Positions 6,241 through 14,902 of a DNA stretch of 15,973 bases are shown here, piece after piece (positions within the stretch are counted from its first letter, which is position 1; each line of letters starts with the position of its first letter). This DNA is from an uncultured Porphyromonadaceae bacterium (lineage in GTDB: Bacteria; Bacteroidota; Bacteroidia; Bacteroidales; Muribaculaceae): assembly GCA_900552325.1 (NCBI GenBank), contig URZG01000022.1, forward strand, positions 1 through 15,973. Direction: 5' to 3'. Below the pieces are notes generated by a model that was not told the DNA's origin, searched no databases, and worked only from the letters and a program-made list of their open reading frames with translations. Position numbers and translations under genes: made by a program.

Positions 6241-7404
6241 GTGTACTTCTCGATATATAACATACTTCCTGTCGCATACGCGGCCTTCGCGGTGCTGTCA
6301 CTGGCAATGCTCTGGCTGTTGATATGTTACAGGAGCCGTGTAGCGTCCGTGGCATCCGCCTCCGCCGGGGATGCGGATGAGGGCGGTTGCGCCACGTTGC
6401 CGCCGGTTTCCGTGATCGTCTATGCCAGTTACAATGCCGGGGATCTTGAGGAAACCCTTCCGCTGATCCTCGCGCAGGAATATCCGGGTGAATTCGAGGT
6501 GATCGTCGTCAACGACGGCTCCTCGTCGGAACTGTCGGACATAGTGAAGCGCTACTCCCGCGATTACCCCAATCTCTATCAGACTTTCGTGCCGGAGAAG
6601 GCGCATAATCTCAGCCGTAAGAAACTCGCCATATCGCTCGGCATAAAGGCCGCGCGTACAGATTATGTAGTGCTCACGGAGGCTTACGGGCGCCCGCGCT
6701 CACGCCGCTGGCTGCAGTTGATGGCGCGCCATTTCGCCTCCGGCAAGGAGGTGGTGCTGGGGTGGGGACGCATCTCCGGCCTGAAATCGGCCATGAAAGC
6801 CTTCGATCAGGCAGCCACAGGCACAACCTGGCTGTCGGCCGCTTTGGCGGGGCATCCCTACCGTGGCACCGGATTGAACATCGGCTACAGCCGTCGCCTA
6901 TTTTTCGAGGCCAAAGGTTTCTCGCGCACACTTAACCTGCATCACGGTGACGACGACCTGTTCGTGAACCAGATCGCCACACCCGACAACACCGCCGTGG
7001 AGCTGTCGCCCCAGGCACGGATCAGTGCCCGCGCCGAACGTCCCGCCGCAATGTGGAGGGAGGAGAAACTGCGCCATGCCTTCACGGCGCGTATGCTTCC
7101 GGGCGGCGCGCGCCGTTTCATGGGATTTTCCACACTGATGTTGTGGGCCTGGGTGGCGTCGGCTGTGGTGAGCGTGGTGTTCACCCTCCCCAATCTCCTG
7201 CCGGGCTGCGTGGTGCTGGCGTTTGCCGCTGCATTGTGGATCCCTCTTACACTGGCATGGCGACGCACAGGGAAGGCTCTCGGGGTGCGGCTCCGCCCGG
7301 CCGTGCTGTGGTGGATGATGCTCTGGCGGTGGATCCCTGACCTGCGCGCGCGGCTCAGATGCACCTCGACCGAGCGCCGCAACTATACCTGGCTGCAGAA
7401 GTAG
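6241..7404 (+). CDS. Membrane-anchored family 2 glycosyltransferase
   Basis: A 387-residue GT-A glycosyltransferase with one N-terminal membrane helix (about 8-30), a cytoplasmic catalytic domain and two C-terminal helices (about 295-316 and 320-341). The nucleotide-sugar fold begins PPVSVIVYASYNAGDLEETL, with VVNDGSSSE at 90-97, and a second acidic motif GDDD at 236-239. The usual DxD-type motif after the third strand (normally 'LTDADC.P' in related Bacteroides proteins) reads LTEAYGRP at 145-152, so the metal-binding Asp pair is not conserved. The start is GTG at 6241; the next in-frame ATG lies inside the first membrane helix and would destroy it. Two -7 boxes precede it. First gene of the peptidoglycan-related operon, 44 bases before the amidase gene. 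Acceptor and sugar unknown. Confidence 0.85.
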   Translation: MYFSIYNILPVAYAAFAVLSLAMLWLLICYRSRVASVASASAGDADEGGCATLPPVSVIVYASYNAGDLEETLPLILAQEYPGEFEVIVVNDGSSSELSDIVKRYSRDYPNLYQTFVPEKAHNLSRKKLAISLGIKAARTDYVVLTEAYGRPRSRRWLQLMARHFASGKEVVLGWGRISGLKSAMKAFDQAATGTTWLSAALAGHPYRGTGLNIGYSRRLFFEAKGFSRTLNLHHGDDDLFVNQIATPDNTAVELSPQARISARAERPAAMWREEKLRHAFTARMLPGGARRFMGFSTLMLWAWVASAVVSVVFTLPNLLPGCVVLAFAAALWIPLTLAWRRTGKALGVRLRPAVLWWMMLWRWIPDLRARLRCTSTERRNYTWLQK

Positions 7405-7448
7405 CCGTCAACTCATCGGCGCCTCCGGGCGTACTTAAAATCCGAAAA

Positions 7449-10244
7449 GTGAGAAAAAAAATATCACATACCCTGCTTTGCCTCCTGACGCTTGTCCTTG
7501 TGGCCTCTGTCGGGGCAGACATGCAGGCCAAAAAGAAAAGCCGCAAAAGCACCAAAGCCAAGACCACAGCCGTACAGCGCAAGAAGTCGGGCAGCCGCAA
7601 AGGTGTGAAAGTGCGCCGGAAATCCAATACCCAGACCATGCGCCGCGCCGCGCCGGTGAAGCCCCTCATTATCCGCGGGCATGACAGTATTGTGGCTCCC
7701 GGCGAAAGATTCATCACTTTCGCCCGCCCCGCCGACATCACCGGAGGCCTTGACGGAAGAGTGATCGCCCTCTGGCCCAGCCACGGTTATTACTTCAACA
7801 CGGCCTCCAACGGATGGGCCTACCAGCGTCCGCGGCTGTTCACCACTCTGGAGGACCTTTTCTCGCACACATTCGCCACTGCATACCTCACCCCCATGCT
7901 CGAGAACGCCGGGGCATACGTGATGCTCCCCCGCGAGCGCGATTTCTCGGAATACGAGGTGATCGCTGACTACGACGGAATGGATGCCGGCGAATATTCC
8001 ATCTCCGACGGACGGTTCAGATGGGAGGAACTCCCCGATTCCACCGGTTATTCCCATCCCCGGGGAGCGCTTACCGGCTACGAGAACCCGTTCCGCAACG
8101 GCACAGCCGATGTGGTGACCACTGTACCACCCTCCAACGCGCGCCATGCCTCGCATGCCTACTGGAACGTGAACATGCCCGAGCGCGGACATTATGCGGT
8201 GTATGTGTCGTATGCCTCGCTCCCCAACAGCGCCCGCGACGCCCGCTATACCGTCAACCATCTCGGCGGGTCGACCGACATCACGGTGAACCAGCGGATG
8301 GGTGGCGGCACATGGATATACCTCGGTTCGTATGACTTCGACAAAGGACCGCAGGAAAGACCGGTGGTGGAACTTTCCAACATATCCTCCGACGAGGAGA
8401 GCGTGGTGTCGGCCGACGCCGTGAAAGTAGGCGGTGGCATGGGGACAGTGTCGCGCTCGCTCCGCACGCCCGGCTTTACCTCCGGGAAGCTCAAGGCCAA
8501 CGAGGGCTCGACGATATACCTTCAGAGTGCCGGTATGCCCCGCTACGTATGGCAGCCCAACATGGGGGAGAGCGACTACAAGGACGACTATATGAGCCGC
8601 GCACACTGGGCCAACTATCTCGCCGGCGGCTCGTCCATCTTTCCCGATACCCTCGGGCTGGGGATTCCTGTTGACATGGCGTTCGCATTCCATACCGATG
8701 CCGGCGTGACACACGACGGCAGTACGGTGGGCACCCTGGGTCTCTATTCCACCGACGATGGCAACCCCTTCGGCAATGGCTCGGCACGTTCGGCCAACGG
8801 CACCCTCACGCGCAACGTACATTCCGCCGTGGTCAACGACATCCGTGCCCTCTATGATCCGGCGTGGAACTCGCGCAGTTACCGCGACCGCAAATATTTC
8901 GAGGTGCGCGAGACAAAGATGCCCGCCATGATTCTCGAGGCCCTGTCGCACCAGAACTTCGAGGATATGCGGCGCGGTCTCGACCCGGAGTTCAAGTTCG
9001 TGCTTTCACGCGCCGTCTACAAAGGTATCCTCAAATTCCTTGCCGCACGTTACGGCACTCCCTGGGTAGTGCAGCCGCTTCCCGTAAAGGATTTCGCAAT
9101 AAACTATACCTCTCCGGGCAAATACCGCCTGACGTGGAAGCCGCGTCCCGATAAATTCGAGGCTTCGGCCATGCCGACCTATTATATAGTGGAGGAACGT
9201 CTTGACGACGGCGGCTTCGAACCGGTGGCTACCGTCAGCAAACCCTTCCACGACGTGGAGATCGACGACGAGTCCATACATTCCTACCGGATCATAGCCG
9301 GGAATGCCGGAGGCACCGCTTTCCCATCGGAGGTGCTTTCACTCTACGACAAGGATAATGCTCCTCCGGTGGTGAATATCGTCAACGGCTTTACCCGCGT
9401 GGCCGCTCCCGGCCTGTCGCGGACCGGAAAAGGGTTCGACTTCAACCGCGAGCCGGCTGTGGCCGCGGGTATGGATATAGGCACCTGCGGTCCTGAGTCG
9501 AATTTCGATGAATATACCTCAGACTGGGGCGCTTCCTCCTCCACTATGGAGAACAAGGTCTTCGCCGGTAACACCTTCGATTTCACCGTAGAGCACGGAA
9601 TCCCGGTGCGTAACGCCGGCTACGGCTATATCTCCACCTCCGTGTCGGCCTATGCCGCGTCTGAGGATAAAAAGAGCGATCCGCAGGTCGTGGACCTGAT
9701 TCTGGGACTCCAGAAAACCGATATCCGTCCGGGCAACGGCCAAAAACGGTATGAACCTTTCCCCGAATCTTTGCGCGAGCGTCTGCGTGCGCATAAATCC
9801 CGCGGGGGCGCCATCCTCGCCACCGGTTCGTATATAGGTTCGGATCTTCTGAAAGCCCGCAACGACTCCACCGGTCCGCTTCCCGTCGACAGTATTTTCG
9901 CGGCAGAAGTTCTCGGGGTGTCGCAGGGTGTGCAGGATGCATGCAGCGGCTCCTCCGCCTCGATGGAGGGGGGGAAGATCCCTGCGTTCTATGCCAATAC
10001 GGTAGATTTCCAGACATTCCCCGACAGGCACCATTACGGCGTGACCTCCCCCGATGTACTCTATCCGGCCGACGGCGCCGAGGTGGTGATGCGATATGAC
10101 GGCTGCCGTATGCCGGCGGCTGTCATCTCCGGAGGAAGCGGACGCACGTTCGTGGCCGGTTTCCCCCTCGAGGCAGTGACCGACCCCACGGCCCGTGACC
10201 TCCTTATGCGCGCGGCCTTGAAATACCTTCTTGAAAAACGATAA
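7449..10244 (+). CDS. Exported N-acetylmuramoyl-L-alanine amidase-like protein with inserted golvesin/xanthan-lyase-type domain
   Basis: A 931-residue secreted multidomain protein; many relatives are labelled 'xanthan lyase'. The start is GTG at 7449, which begins a signal peptide (MRKKISHTLLCLLTLVLVASVGADMQA); a longer frame overlapping the GT2 gene would bury it. A very basic linker (about 28-66) follows. An Amidase_3 fold is split in two: part one (about 103-168) has WPSHG with His112 and TLEDLFSH with Glu135; part two (about 360-545) has AFHTDAG with His415 and ILEALSHQN with Glu497. Together these match the zinc ligands and catalytic Glu of amidases, so it should be active. Between them (about 168-335) lies a golvesin C-terminal/carbohydrate-binding-like domain. 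A fibronectin III-like segment (about 555-645) and an alpha/beta, glutamine-amidotransferase-like C-terminus (about 715-931) complete it. It probably removes stem peptides from peptidoglycan. Confidence 0.8.
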   Translation: MRKKISHTLLCLLTLVLVASVGADMQAKKKSRKSTKAKTTAVQRKKSGSRKGVKVRRKSNTQTMRRAAPVKPLIIRGHDSIVAPGERFITFARPADITGGLDGRVIALWPSHGYYFNTASNGWAYQRPRLFTTLEDLFSHTFATAYLTPMLENAGAYVMLPRERDFSEYEVIADYDGMDAGEYSISDGRFRWEELPDSTGYSHPRGALTGYENPFRNGTADVVTTVPPSNARHASHAYWNVNMPERGHYAVYVSYASLPNSARDARYTVNHLGGSTDITVNQRMGGGTWIYLGSYDFDKGPQERPVVELSNISSDEESVVSADAVKVGGGMGTVSRSLRTPGFTSGKLKANEGSTIYLQSAGMPRYVWQPNMGESDYKDDYMSRAHWANYLAGGSSIFPDTLGLGIPVDMAFAFHTDAGVTHDGSTVGTLGLYSTDDGNPFGNGSARSANGTLTRNVHSAVVNDIRALYDPAWNSRSYRDRKYFEVRETKMPAMILEALSHQNFEDMRRGLDPEFKFVLSRAVYKGILKFLAARYGTPWVVQPLPVKDFAINYTSPGKYRLTWKPRPDKFEASAMPTYYIVEERLDDGGFEPVATVSKPFHDVEIDDESIHSYRIIAGNAGGTAFPSEVLSLYDKDNAPPVVNIVNGFTRVAAPGLSRTGKGFDFNREPAVAAGMDIGTCGPESNFDEYTSDWGASSSTMENKVFAGNTFDFTVEHGIPVRNAGYGYISTSVSAYAASEDKKSDPQVVDLILGLQKTDIRPGNGQKRYEPFPESLRERLRAHKSRGGAILATGSYIGSDLLKARNDSTGPLPVDSIFAAEVLGVSQGVQDACSGSSASMEGGKIPAFYANTVDFQTFPDRHHYGVTSPDVLYPADGAEVVMRYDGCRMPAAVISGGSGRTFVAGFPLEAVTDPTARDLLMRAALKYLLEKR

Positions 10245-10276
10245 GATCCTGTTTCCGCAACAGTAACAGTACGACT

Positions 10277-11599
10277 ATGGAACCGATACGAATCACCCCC
10301 CTGTGTCCCACCGAGGAACTCCGAAAAAAGGTGTTGGAGAGGCCTCAGGAAGATTATACCCTTATCATCACGACCGACAGCCGCATCAGCTTCCCGCAGG
10401 AGGCTCTGCAGCGTATGCTGAAGGTAGCCAATACTACCAATGCGGTGATGGTATACGGCAATTTCACCGATGCGGACGCCGACGGTGTGCCTCATCCTCA
10501 CCCCACCATTTCGTACCAGCCGGGGGCCATCCGGGATGATTTCGATTTCGGACCGGTCACACTATGGAAGACCTACGAGCTGCGAAACGCCCTCAACCTG
10601 CTGCCGTCCTATAACTTCGCGGCATTCTACGCGGTGCGTCTGGCATGTTCGATGTTCGGCAACATAGTCCATATTCCAGAGCCGCTTTACACGGTATATG
10701 CCGGTGTCACTGATCTCGGTGCGACACAGTTTGCTTACGTGGATCCGCGCAACAGGGCCGTCCAGATAGAGATGGAGCTGGCCGCCACAGCCTTTCTGCG
10801 CTATGTGGGGGCATATCTTGGCACCGAGCCGGAGAGGGTGGATGTAAGCCGCGGGGATTTTCCTTGCGAGATGTCGGTGATAATCCCTGTCCGTAACCGT
10901 GCCAGGACCATCGCCGACGCCCTCCGCTCGGCCCTGAAGCAGGAGGCACCGTTCCCCTATAATGTGATAGTGGTCGACAATCATTCCACCGACGGAACCA
11001 CGGAAATTGTAAGCGGCATCGCCGCCGCTGATCCCCGTGTGGTGCATATAGTACCCGAAAGCCGTTCGCTCGGTATCGGCGGCTGCTGGGATGTGGCCGT
11101 GAACCATCCGGCATGCGGCAGGTTCGCCTGTCAGCTCGACAGTGATGATATGTATTCCACGCCACATACCCTGCGTCGTGTGGCCGAATGTTTCCGCAGC
11201 GAACGCTGCGCCATGGTGATCGGTTCCTATCAGCTTACGGATATGGAGTGCCGTCCCATTCCTCCCGGAGTCATCGACCACCTGGAATGGTCGCCTATGA
11301 ACGGCCGCAACAATGCCCTGCGTATCAACGGTCTGGGTGCGCCGCGTGCTTTCTATACCCCGATATTGCGGGAGATCGGCGTGCCGGATGTGAGCTACGG
11401 CGAAGACTATGCGCTGGGGCTGCGTATCAGCCGCCAGTGGCACATAGGGCGTATATTCGAGTCGATCTATCTTTGCCGCCGGTGGGAAGGAAATTCCGAT
11501 GCGGGAATCACGCTGGAGCGCGCCAATGCCAACAACACTTACAAAGACTGGCTGCGGTCTCTTGAAATCCAGGCACGTAAACTTATCAACCGGCGATGA
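10277..11599 (+). CDS. Family 2 glycosyltransferase with degenerate N-terminal domain
   Basis: A 440-residue soluble protein. The C-terminal part (about 197-400) is a complete GT-A domain: EMSVIIPVRNRARTI, VVDNHSTDGT, a DSDD metal motif at 288-291 and YGEDYAL with Glu376-Asp377. The N-terminal part (about 1-190) looks like a shortened second GT-A-like domain lacking a clear nucleotide-binding start; YTLIITTDSRISF resembles the strand before a DxD. Similar two-part proteins occur in Bacteroides, where, as I recall, they sit next to DUF4922 and SpoIID genes as here; compared with them the N-terminus seems short. The gene begins 32 bases after the amidase and its stop overlaps the next start by 4 bases (ATGA), implying translational coupling with the DUF4922-SpoIID fusion. 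No membrane helix. Donor and acceptor unknown. Confidence 0.85.
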   Translation: MEPIRITPLCPTEELRKKVLERPQEDYTLIITTDSRISFPQEALQRMLKVANTTNAVMVYGNFTDADADGVPHPHPTISYQPGAIRDDFDFGPVTLWKTYELRNALNLLPSYNFAAFYAVRLACSMFGNIVHIPEPLYTVYAGVTDLGATQFAYVDPRNRAVQIEMELAATAFLRYVGAYLGTEPERVDVSRGDFPCEMSVIIPVRNRARTIADALRSALKQEAPFPYNVIVVDNHSTDGTTEIVSGIAAADPRVVHIVPESRSLGIGGCWDVAVNHPACGRFACQLDSDDMYSTPHTLRRVAECFRSERCAMVIGSYQLTDMECRPIPPGVIDHLEWSPMNGRNNALRINGLGAPRAFYTPILREIGVPDVSYGEDYALGLRISRQWHIGRIFESIYLCRRWEGNSDAGITLERANANNTYKDWLRSLEIQARKLINRR

Positions 11600-13617
11600 G
11601 CTCCCTCGCGGATTCTTTTCTCGACGCCCAGCTCGGGGTATGGCCTCTGGCAAAGCGCAATTTCGACGCCCTGGCCGGTATTGCCGTGCGCGGATGCGGC
11701 CCTGAGGGGATGCGCGTGCAGTTCAACCCGGCACGTGCGGTATCCACCGGCGCCCGCGTCGATGCCGAAGCAATAAAAAAACGTCCCTGTTTTCTGTGTG
11801 CCGCCAACAGGCCCCCTGAACAGTATGCGGGCGCACGTATCCGCGGATATGAGCTTCTTGTGAATCCGTTTCCGATCTTCAGCCGCCATTTCACTATAGC
11901 CGCACCACGGCATACCCCTCAGGTTATAGAAGGACGTGCGGATGATCTTTGCCGCATAGCCGGAGAGATGCCCGGGTACGCCGTGTTCTATAACGGTGCC
12001 CGCTGCGGAGCCTCCGCGCCTGATCATTTTCATTTTCAGGCCGTTCCGGCGAAGGAGCTGCCGTTCCTTTCCTCCGGGAGATTTCCGTTCAAGGTTTTCA
12101 ATTTCGTTGTGAAACCCGGCGAAGATGCCGAAAAAGCGCTTGCGGAGGTGTTCGGTCGTATCCGTCACCTTCCCGGGCAGGCCGCCGATGGTGAACCGAT
12201 GGTGAATATCCTTGCGGTGGCGTGTGAAAGGGGAGAGGTGGAGGTCACCGTGATACCGCGCCGCGCCCACCGCCCCGATTTTTACGGCACCGGCCCGGGG
12301 CAGATGATGATCTCTCCCGCTTCGGTTGACCTTGCCGGAGTGCTGATTGTACCCCGCCGTGAGGATTTCGACAATATAAACGAGGAGATAATCGGGCGCC
12401 TTTTCGCGCAGGTCTGTTATCCTGCCGGTGAGGAGGTGCCACACACCGAACCTTCGCTTCACGTGGGGATCATGTCGGGAAAAGATATAAGTTTCACTCT
12501 GCACGGAGATTTTGACACGGCGACAGCGCCCGACGGCACGGTAACGCATACCCCCCTTGACAACGAGGCCTCGTTTACACTTCATGATGTCGCTATCGGA
12601 AAGGGCTTCCATTGGGAGCGCTCGGAAGCGCAGACTTTCCGCGGTGCTCTCCGGCTGATGCCGTTACCCTCGGGCGATACACTGGCTGTCAATATCATAT
12701 CGCTCGAGGAGTATCTCAAGAGCGTGATCTCCTCCGAAATGAGCGCCACCGCCTCCGGTAATCTGTTGCGGGCGCATGCCATAGTGTCGCGTTCCTGGCT
12801 CCTGGCAATGCTCGGCCGAAGAGGGGGCAAAGAGATAAACCGCAGGGTGATACCGGGTGATCCCGAGGAGATAATATCATGGCACGACCGCGCCGAACAT
12901 ACCCTCTTCGATGTGTGCGCCGACGACCATTGCCAGCGTTATCAGGGGATTACGCGCCAGACGTCGCCTGCCGTAGCCGAGGCCGTCGAGGCTACCCGCG
13001 GCCAGATTCTTATGTGGGAGGGACATATCTGCGACGCCCGTTTCTCCAAATGTTGCGGAGGGGTAACCGAAGAGTTCGGTGCCTGCTGGGACGATGAGTC
13101 GCATCCTTATCTGAGGCCGGTTCATGACCGGGCGGCCGATGGAGAAGCTGACTTCTGCGATACGTCCGATGAAAAAATTATAACCCAGGTGCTGAACAGC
13201 TACGACCGCGAGCAGACAGACTTCTACCGGTGGACGGTGCGCCTCGATGCCGCGTCGCTTCCGGAGCTTCTGCTCAGAAAGACGGGGATCGACTTCGGGC
13301 CGATAGAGGAACTGCGCCCCCTATCCCGCGGTGAATCGGGGCGCATCACCCGTCTGCTGATCCGTGGAAGCCGCCGCAGCGTGATACTCGGCAAAGAGCT
13401 TGAGATACGCCTGGCCCTCAGTGACACCTGTCTGCGATCGTCGGCTTTCGATGTGGTGCGCGAGGAGGATGGCTTCCGTCTGGAAGGACGCGGCTGGGGA
13501 CACGGAGTAGGGATGTGTCAGATCGGCGCCGCAGTGATGGGTGCCCGGGGGTACGGCCACACGGCTATCCTGGAGCATTATTATCCCGGCGCGAAAATAT
13601 CGAAAATATATGACTGA
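11596..13617 (+). CDS. Fusion of DUF4922 (GalT/HIT-like) and SpoIID/LytB domains
   Basis: A 673-residue protein with two unrelated halves and no signal peptide or membrane helix. The N-terminal DUF4922 part (1 to about 283) looks like a GalT/HIT-type nucleotidyltransferase or phosphorylase: a CxxC pair (Cys65, Cys68 in RPCFLCAANRPPE), NPFPIF at 90-95, and the HxHxQ motif DHFHFQ at 143-148. The SpoIID/LytB part begins at about 286 (EPSLHVGIMSGKDISFTLHG) and contains LEEYLKSVISSEMSA with Glu381 at the position of the SpoIID catalytic Glu, a cysteine-containing KCCGG at 485-489, and the signature GWGHGVGMCQIGA at 633-645. SpoIID enzymes cut denuded glycan strands as lytic transglycosylases. It overlaps the GT2 by 4 bases and the AmpG-like gene by 8. 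The missing export signal suggests a cytoplasmic substrate. Confidence 0.88.
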   Translation: MSSLADSFLDAQLGVWPLAKRNFDALAGIAVRGCGPEGMRVQFNPARAVSTGARVDAEAIKKRPCFLCAANRPPEQYAGARIRGYELLVNPFPIFSRHFTIAAPRHTPQVIEGRADDLCRIAGEMPGYAVFYNGARCGASAPDHFHFQAVPAKELPFLSSGRFPFKVFNFVVKPGEDAEKALAEVFGRIRHLPGQAADGEPMVNILAVACERGEVEVTVIPRRAHRPDFYGTGPGQMMISPASVDLAGVLIVPRREDFDNINEEIIGRLFAQVCYPAGEEVPHTEPSLHVGIMSGKDISFTLHGDFDTATAPDGTVTHTPLDNEASFTLHDVAIGKGFHWERSEAQTFRGALRLMPLPSGDTLAVNIISLEEYLKSVISSEMSATASGNLLRAHAIVSRSWLLAMLGRRGGKEINRRVIPGDPEEIISWHDRAEHTLFDVCADDHCQRYQGITRQTSPAVAEAVEATRGQILMWEGHICDARFSKCCGGVTEEFGACWDDESHPYLRPVHDRAADGEADFCDTSDEKIITQVLNSYDREQTDFYRWTVRLDAASLPELLLRKTGIDFGPIEELRPLSRGESGRITRLLIRGSRRSVILGKELEIRLALSDTCLRSSAFDVVREEDGFRLEGRGWGHGVGMCQIGAAVMGARGYGHTAILEHYYPGAKISKIYD

Positions 13618-14902
13618 ATCAGATACCGGAAAAATCGGGCGCCGCTCCCCCTGGTGGTGGGTGCCTACATTGTATTTCGCCGAGGGGTTGCCCTACATGG
13701 CTGTGATGACCATCTCGGGCATAATGTACAAATGCCTCGGCATATCCAATACCGAGCTGGCGTTCTACACCTCGTGGCTCTATCTGCCGTGGGTCATCAA
13801 ACCGTTGTGGAGCCCATTCGTGGATATTGTGAAGACAAAACGTTGGTGGGTCGTGACGATGCAGCTCATACTCGGGGTGGCGCTGGCACTGGTGGCGCTT
13901 GCCATTCCGGCGAGCGGTTTTTTCAGGCTCACACTGGCGGTTTTCTGGCTGATGGCGTTCGCTTCGGCCACGCACGATATCGCGGCCGACGGTTTTTATA
14001 TGCTGGGGCTCTCTACGCATCAGCAGTCGGTGTTTGTCGGCATCCGGTCACTTTTCTACCGCATATCCATGGTGGCCGGGCAGGGAGGCCTGGTGGTCCT
14101 GGCCGGGTTACTCAACGAGCGGAGCGGTTCGCTGACGCTGGGATGGATGGTGACTTTCGGTGTCATGTCGTTGTTTTTCCTCGGAGTAACCGTATATCAT
14201 TTCTATATGCTCCCTTATCCGGCTTCCGACAGGATGCGCACGGTGCGCACTCCCGGCGAGGTGGCGCGGGAGTTTATTGAGACCTTCCGGTCGTTCTTCA
14301 CAAAGCCGCAGATCATCGTAGCCCTTCTGTTCATGCTTCTTTACCGTCTGCCGGAGGCGCAGCTGGTTAAAATGATCCCCCCCTTTCTGCTTGACGGAAA
14401 CGCACAGGGAGGTCTGGGGCTGACTGCCGACCAGGTAGGTCTTGTCTACGGCACGGTCGGGGTGATCGGTCTGATGTTAGGTGGGATTGTCGGCGGTCTG
14501 TGCGCGGGGCGCAACGGCCTCAAGGCATGGCTGCACCCTATGGCGTGGAGCATGTCGCTGACCTGCCTGACGTTCGTCTACCTGGCTTTCGTGAGGCCGT
14601 CGGCGCTCTGGGAGGTGTACGCCTGTGTGTTCGTGGAGCAGTTCGGCTACGGATTCGGCTTCACCGCCTATATGTTATATCTCATCTACTTCTCTGCCGG
14701 ACGGTTCAAGACGGCGCATTATTCGTTGTGCACCGGTTTCATGGCGCTCGGAATGATGTTGCCCGGAATGTTCTCGGGATGGTTGGCCGACACGGTGGGT
14801 TATACCGGCTTCTTCGTGTGGTGCATGATCTGTTGTGTGGCCACCATCGGTGTATGTTATCTCGTTAAAGTATCACCTTCGTTCGGAAAGAAAAATGAAT
14901 AA
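13610..14902 (+). CDS. AmpG-like muropeptide permease (MFS)
   Basis: A 430-residue polytopic inner-membrane protein of the major facilitator superfamily with about 12 predicted helices. The opening PWWWVPTLYFAEGLPYMAVMTISGIMYKCLGIS, followed by FYTSWLYLPWVIKPLWSPFVD and a conserved ATHDIAADGFYM, matches the AmpG/PAT branch that imports GlcNAc-anhydroMurNAc muropeptides for cell-wall recycling. The ATG at 13610 is chosen because a longer frame would lie within the SpoIID domain and because MTESDTGKIG gives a short cytoplasmic N-terminus. It overlaps the preceding gene by 8 bases and the following NamZ gene by 8, so expression is tightly coupled to wall-degrading enzymes. Transport of denuded glycan pieces or MurNAc rather than classical muropeptides is possible given the neighbours; that is inference. 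Confidence 0.85.
   Translation: MTESDTGKIGRRSPWWWVPTLYFAEGLPYMAVMTISGIMYKCLGISNTELAFYTSWLYLPWVIKPLWSPFVDIVKTKRWWVVTMQLILGVALALVALAIPASGFFRLTLAVFWLMAFASATHDIAADGFYMLGLSTHQQSVFVGIRSLFYRISMVAGQGGLVVLAGLLNERSGSLTLGWMVTFGVMSLFFLGVTVYHFYMLPYPASDRMRTVRTPGEVAREFIETFRSFFTKPQIIVALLFMLLYRLPEAQLVKMIPPFLLDGNAQGGLGLTADQVGLVYGTVGVIGLMLGGIVGGLCAGRNGLKAWLHPMAWSMSLTCLTFVYLAFVRPSALWEVYACVFVEQFGYGFGFTAYMLYLIYFSAGRFKTAHYSLCTGFMALGMMLPGMFSGWLADTVGYTGFFVWCMICCVATIGVCYLVKVSPSFGKKNE

Noticed and set aside
7464..8951. 495-codon open frame on the minus strand
   Set aside because: It lies antisense to the amidase gene, whose signal peptide and catalytic residues are clear. The translation is a low-complexity His/Gly/Val-rich shadow of GC-rich codons.
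11539..12612. 357-codon minus-strand open frame
   Set aside because: Antisense to the DUF4922-SpoIID fusion, with no recognisable motif; the plus-strand motifs (HxHxQ, SpoIID) decide the coding strand.
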